From Thermodesulfobacteriota bacterium (GTDB taxonomy: Bacteria > Desulfobacterota > RBG-13-43-22): a stretch of DNA of 6,799 bases. Every line of letters begins with the position of its first letter. The first letter of the stretch is position 1. The position numbers and the translations under genes are program-made. Shown piece after piece: positions 3,816 to 6,799 of the stretch. The stretch covers positions 1-6,799 of the forward strand of contig JALOOY010000079.1 in NCBI GenBank assembly GCA_025454185.1, written 5' to 3'. The notes beneath the pieces were generated by a model. It was not told where the DNA came from. It did no database searches and saw only the letters and a program-made list of their open reading frames with translations.

Positions 3816-5252
3816 ATGAAAGCGCTCAAGAAAGACCGGCAGGGGTTGGATCCCCTGGAAATCCGGGTCCAAAAGTTCAGCGAACAAGACGAACTCATTC
3901 ATCCCGGCAGCCGCATCCTGGTCGGGGTTTCGGGCGGGCCGGACTCCATGGCCCTGCTGGCTGTTTTGTGTTCCCTGCGGTCTCGCCTGGACCTGGAATT
4001 GACCGTCCTGTATTGCCACCACGGGCTGCGGGCCGCCGCCGACCAGGAGGAGCTTTTCGTCCGGCAATGGGCCGAGCGCTGGGACTGTACCTTCTCTGCG
4101 GAGCGATTATCCGTAAGGGAGTGGCAGCAGGCCCGAAAATGCTCCCTCCAGGAGGCGGCCCGGGAGTGCCGCTACCGGGCTCTGGAGGCGCAGCGGCAGC
4201 GGCAGCAGGCCCGGTCGGTGGCCCTGGCTCACACGGCCAACGATCAGGCCGAAGAGGTGTTGATCGGTTTGATCCGGGGCGCCGGCCTGGGCGGACTGGC
4301 CGGGATCCCCCGGCAGCGGGGTCCTTTCGTGCGGCCCCTGCTGGGGATATACCGGGAGGAAATCAGGGCCTACCTGGGCCGTCGGGGCATACCCTGGCTG
4401 GAGGATGCCTCCAACCGGGACCTGCGTTTTCTCCGGGCCCGGGTCCGGCACCATTTGCTGCCTGCCTTGCAGCAATATTCTCCCAACATGCCGGTCCAGT
4501 TGAATCGTCTGGCCGAACTGCTGCGGGCCGATGAAGATTTTTTGCAGGAGAAAACGCGGGAGGCCTGGGCCCTGGCCGCCTCCGGGGGAGACGAAATTCC
4601 GGTGCTCTCCCGGAGACGCCTGGCCGGGTTTCCTCAGGCGATCGGTTCCCGAATGATCCAGACGGTCCTGCGGCGCACTCCCGGGGGCCTGGCCGGTCTG
4701 GGTTCCCGGCACATCCTGACCCTGCTGCGTCTGGCCGCCGGCCCTTCGCCAGCCGGGACCTTCGATCTGCCTGGAAACAGGGTGGCCCTTTGGGAGAAAG
4801 ACCGCTTCCTGATCCGCCCTCGTATTCCCGCGCAGCCGCAGCCCCGGTCTTTTTCTTACCGGATAAACGGACCGGGAGAGGTCCTGATCCGGGAAACCGG
4901 GGGCACCCTGATCCTCAAGAAGGTCCGGCTGGAGGACATCCCGAAAAAGGGGGTCAGGAACGAGCAGGAAGCACTGGTGGCCTGGGACAAGATCCGTTGG
5001 CCGCTGCGGGTGCGCAGTCCGGAGGCGGGAGACCGGTTTCAGCCTCTGGGAATGGCGGGTACCAAAAAAGTGGCCCGGTTCTTGATGGACCGTAAAGTCC
5101 CCCGGGACCGGCGTCCCCTGATTCCCCTGCTCTGGTCCGGGGAAGACCTGGTCTGGGTGGCCGGTGTGGGGCTGGCCCAGCCCTTCGCCGCAGGCGCGGA
5201 TTCGATTGCGGCCCTGCACCTGGAATACCGGGAAGGGGAAATAAGGAATTGA
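3816..5252 (+). CDS. tilS: tRNA(Ile)-lysidine synthase
   Basis: TilS uses ATP to attach lysine to C34 of the CAU-anticodon tRNA-Ile in the cytoplasm, turning the wobble base into lysidine so that AUA is read as isoleucine. It is essential in most bacteria. The 478-residue product has the PP-loop SGGPDS at 39-44, HTANDQAEEVL at 139-149, and DASNRDLRFLRARVRHHLLP (about 197-216) typical of the catalytic domain. A middle helical domain follows. The C-terminal domain carries GDRFQPLGM (405-413), TKKVARFLMD and KVPRDRRPLIPLL. Length fits the full three-domain form. The ATG at 3816 has no evident Shine-Dalgarno, but no better in-frame start precedes the PP-loop. A dispersed repeat abuts it upstream. 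ftsH follows in the same direction after 62 bases, a recurrent arrangement, so the two may be cotranscribed. Confidence 0.96.
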   Translation: MKALKKDRQGLDPLEIRVQKFSEQDELIHPGSRILVGVSGGPDSMALLAVLCSLRSRLDLELTVLYCHHGLRAAADQEELFVRQWAERWDCTFSAERLSVREWQQARKCSLQEAARECRYRALEAQRQRQQARSVALAHTANDQAEEVLIGLIRGAGLGGLAGIPRQRGPFVRPLLGIYREEIRAYLGRRGIPWLEDASNRDLRFLRARVRHHLLPALQQYSPNMPVQLNRLAELLRADEDFLQEKTREAWALAASGGDEIPVLSRRRLAGFPQAIGSRMIQTVLRRTPGGLAGLGSRHILTLLRLAAGPSPAGTFDLPGNRVALWEKDRFLIRPRIPAQPQPRSFSYRINGPGEVLIRETGGTLILKKVRLEDIPKKGVRNEQEALVAWDKIRWPLRVRSPEAGDRFQPLGMAGTKKVARFLMDRKVPRDRRPLIPLLWSGEDLVWVAGVGLAQPFAAGADSIAALHLEYREGEIRN

Positions 5253-5277
5253 AATCAGCCAGTAAGGATGATAATAT
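5249..5277 (+). promoter_or_regulatory. Possible weak promoter before ftsH
   Basis: TTGAAA (5249-5254), overlapping the tilS stop codon, precedes an AT-rich stretch with TAATAT (5272-5277) at 17-base spacing or GATAAT (5270-5275) at 15. The A/T-rich gap contrasts with the GC-rich genes on either side. It could give ftsH its own promoter in addition to read-through from tilS. The match is modest. Confidence 0.3.
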
Positions 5278-5301
5278 ATTCAATTTGGTAAAATAGCATG
5301 T

Positions 5302-5307
5302 AAGGAG
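5302..5307 (+). promoter_or_regulatory. Ribosome binding site that fixes the ftsH TTG start
   Basis: AAGGAG lies seven bases before TTG at 5315-5317, an ideal distance. The resulting N-terminus (TPFYKNLALWLVISL) leads directly into the first membrane segment as expected for FtsH. The next in-frame ATG would cut into that segment. Confidence 0.8.
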
Positions 5308-5314
5308 AAGGCAG

Positions 5315-6799
5315 TTGACCCCTTTTTATAAAAATCTGGCCCTCTGGCTGGTGATCAGCCTGGTCATGATTGCCCTGTTCAACCTGTTCAATAAACCCCA
5401 AACCACCAAAGAACCCGTGAGTTATACGGATTTTATGGCCTCGGTGGACAAGGGGGAGGTCCTGAGCGTCACCATCCAGGGTGACGATATCCAGGGCTTT
5501 CTGGTGGGCGGGAAAAAATTCAAGACCTTCGCTCCCCGGGATACGGATCTGATCAAGACCCTGCGCGAAAAAGGGGTGCGCATCACCGCCAAACCCCTCG
5601 ATGAATCGCCCTGGTACATGACCATCCTCATCTCCTGGTTTCCCATGCTGCTATTGATCGGCGTCTGGATTTTTTTCATGCGCCAGATGCAGGCCGGCGG
5701 CGGCAAGGCCATGGCCTTCGGCAAGAGCCGGGCCCGCCTGCAGTCGGATCAGGGTCCCAAGGTCACCTTCAGCGATGTGGCCGGCATCGAGGAGGCCAAG
5801 GAAGAACTGCGGGAGATCATCGATTTCCTGAAGGACCCCAAAAAGTTCACCCGCCTGGGGGGACGCATTCCCAAAGGGGTCCTGCTCATGGGTTCGCCCG
5901 GAACCGGAAAGACCCTCCTGGCCAAGGCCATTGCCGGGGAGGCCGGGGTGCCTTTTTTCAGTATCAGCGGTTCCGACTTCGTGGAGATGTTCGTGGGCGT
6001 GGGGGCCTCCCGGGTCCGGGATCTCTTCATTCAGGGAAAACGCAACGCCCCCTGCATCATCTTCATCGACGAAATCGATGCCGTGGGCCGGCACCGGGGA
6101 GCGGGTCTGGGCGGCGGCCATGACGAGCGGGAACAGACCCTGAACGCCCTGCTGGTGGAGATGGACGGCTTCGAATCCAGCGAGGGGGTCATCCTGATCT
6201 CGGCCACCAATCGGCCGGACGTGCTCGACCCGGCCCTGCTTCGTTCCGGCCGTTTCGACCGCCAGGTGGTCGTCCCGGTCCCCGATGTCAAAGGACGGGA
6301 GGAAATCCTCAAGGTCCACACCCGGAAAAGCCCCTTGTCCGAGGGGGTGAACCTTTCCATCCTGGCCCGGGGCACCCCCGGTTTTTCCGGGGCCGATCTG
6401 GAAAACCTGGTCAACGAAGCGGCCCTCATGGCCGCCCGGCTGAACAAGGAAAAAGTGGACATGACCGATTTCGAAACGGCCAAGGACAAGGTCATGATGG
6501 GGACCGAACGGCGCAGCATGATCATCAGCGAGGAGGAGAAGCGTAACACGGCCTTTCACGAGGCCGGCCATACGCTGGTGGCCAAACTGCTGCCGGGCAC
6601 GGACCCCATCCACAAGGTGACCATCATTCCCCGGGGCCGGGCCTTGGGCCTGACCCAGCAGTTGCCCCTCGACGAGAAACATACCTATCCCAAAGATTAT
6701 CTGGTGAACAACATCATCATTTTTCTGGGAGGCCGGGCGGCCGAAGAACTGGTCCTGGGGCAGTTGACCACCGGCGCCGGCAACGACCTGGAACGGGCC
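5315..6799 (+). CDS. ftsH: ATP-dependent zinc metalloprotease FtsH (partial, C-terminus missing)
   Basis: FtsH is a hexameric inner-membrane AAA+ protease that extracts and degrades damaged membrane proteins and short-lived cytoplasmic regulators. The window holds 495 residues. In order there are a first membrane helix (about 7-25), a periplasmic domain (about 26-100), a second helix (about 101-122) and the AAA+ module. That module has Walker A GSPGTGKT (193-200), the pore motif MFVG (225-228), Walker B IIFIDEID (248-255) and a second region of homology ending LLRSGRFDR with arginine fingers at 310 and 313. The protease begins with HEAGH (415-419), whose two histidines bind zinc, and Asp491 in TTGAGNDLE is the expected third ligand. 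About 110-150 residues are probably missing beyond the edge. Translation starts at TTG. Two residues differ from the commonest motif, Ser194 and Ser311 in place of proline; both are mild changes. Confidence 0.97.
   Translation, partial: MTPFYKNLALWLVISLVMIALFNLFNKPQTTKEPVSYTDFMASVDKGEVLSVTIQGDDIQGFLVGGKKFKTFAPRDTDLIKTLREKGVRITAKPLDESPWYMTILISWFPMLLLIGVWIFFMRQMQAGGGKAMAFGKSRARLQSDQGPKVTFSDVAGIEEAKEELREIIDFLKDPKKFTRLGGRIPKGVLLMGSPGTGKTLLAKAIAGEAGVPFFSISGSDFVEMFVGVGASRVRDLFIQGKRNAPCIIFIDEIDAVGRHRGAGLGGGHDEREQTLNALLVEMDGFESSEGVILISATNRPDVLDPALLRSGRFDRQVVVPVPDVKGREEILKVHTRKSPLSEGVNLSILARGTPGFSGADLENLVNEAALMAARLNKEKVDMTDFETAKDKVMMGTERRSMIISEEEKRNTAFHEAGHTLVAKLLPGTDPIHKVTIIPRGRALGLTQQLPLDEKHTYPKDYLVNNIIIFLGGRAAEELVLGQLTTGAGNDLERA

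Noticed and set aside
4107..5219. 370-codon minus-strand open frame opposite tilS
   Set aside because: It is wholly antisense to a clear tilS. Its low-complexity Gly/Gln/Pro/Arg composition is typical of a shadow frame.
5651..6682. 343-codon minus-strand open frame opposite ftsH
   Set aside because: It is antisense to highly conserved FtsH motifs and has no domain of its own.

Overview
This window most resembles a chromosomal segment from a GC-rich, repeat-laden Gram-negative bacterium. A Desulfobacterota (former Deltaproteobacteria) relative is my best guess. The basis is the tilS-ftsH gene order, the style of the MOSC protein (GKECH...CVMPREGIFAR) and the abundant small palindromic repeats. 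No 16S or other decisive marker is present, so this placement is an inference.

Layout. The window opens with the last 61 codons of an unidentified plus-strand gene (3-188). Next comes a 415-base gene-free stretch (189-603) packed with hairpins. From 604 to 3522 all four genes lie on the minus strand. Read in the direction of transcription they are a MOSC-domain protein (3522-3076), a small cysteine-rich protein of unknown function (3001-2594), a NUDIX hydrolase of ADP-ribose-pyrophosphatase type (2374-1967) and a metallo-beta-lactamase-fold hydrolase (1734-604). From 3816 onward the plus strand carries tilS (tRNA-Ile lysidine synthase, complete) and ftsH (membrane AAA+ metalloprotease, cut off by the window end).

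Genes together. tilS and ftsH are core housekeeping genes, 62 bases apart and co-oriented, a known neighbourhood. The four minus-strand genes look like unrelated small accessory or housekeeping enzymes rather than one pathway. The MOSC gene has the only convincing promoter (TTGACA-16-TACAAT) and may be read through into the cysteine-rich gene 74 bases downstream. The NUDIX and hydrolase genes are each set off by large palindromic elements and are probably separate transcription units.

What stands out. Almost every gap holds a different kind of repeat. There are two related 134-146 bp palindromic elements flanking the NUDIX gene, an 8-bp tandem array, a 7-bp tandem array and a perfect 12-bp hairpin in the MOSC leader. 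There are also REP-like hairpins and a two-copy dispersed repeat, one copy of which is interrupted by 193 bases. I see no transposase, integrase, CRISPR array, RNA gene or defence system. The coding content is ordinary; the intergenic architecture is the interesting part.
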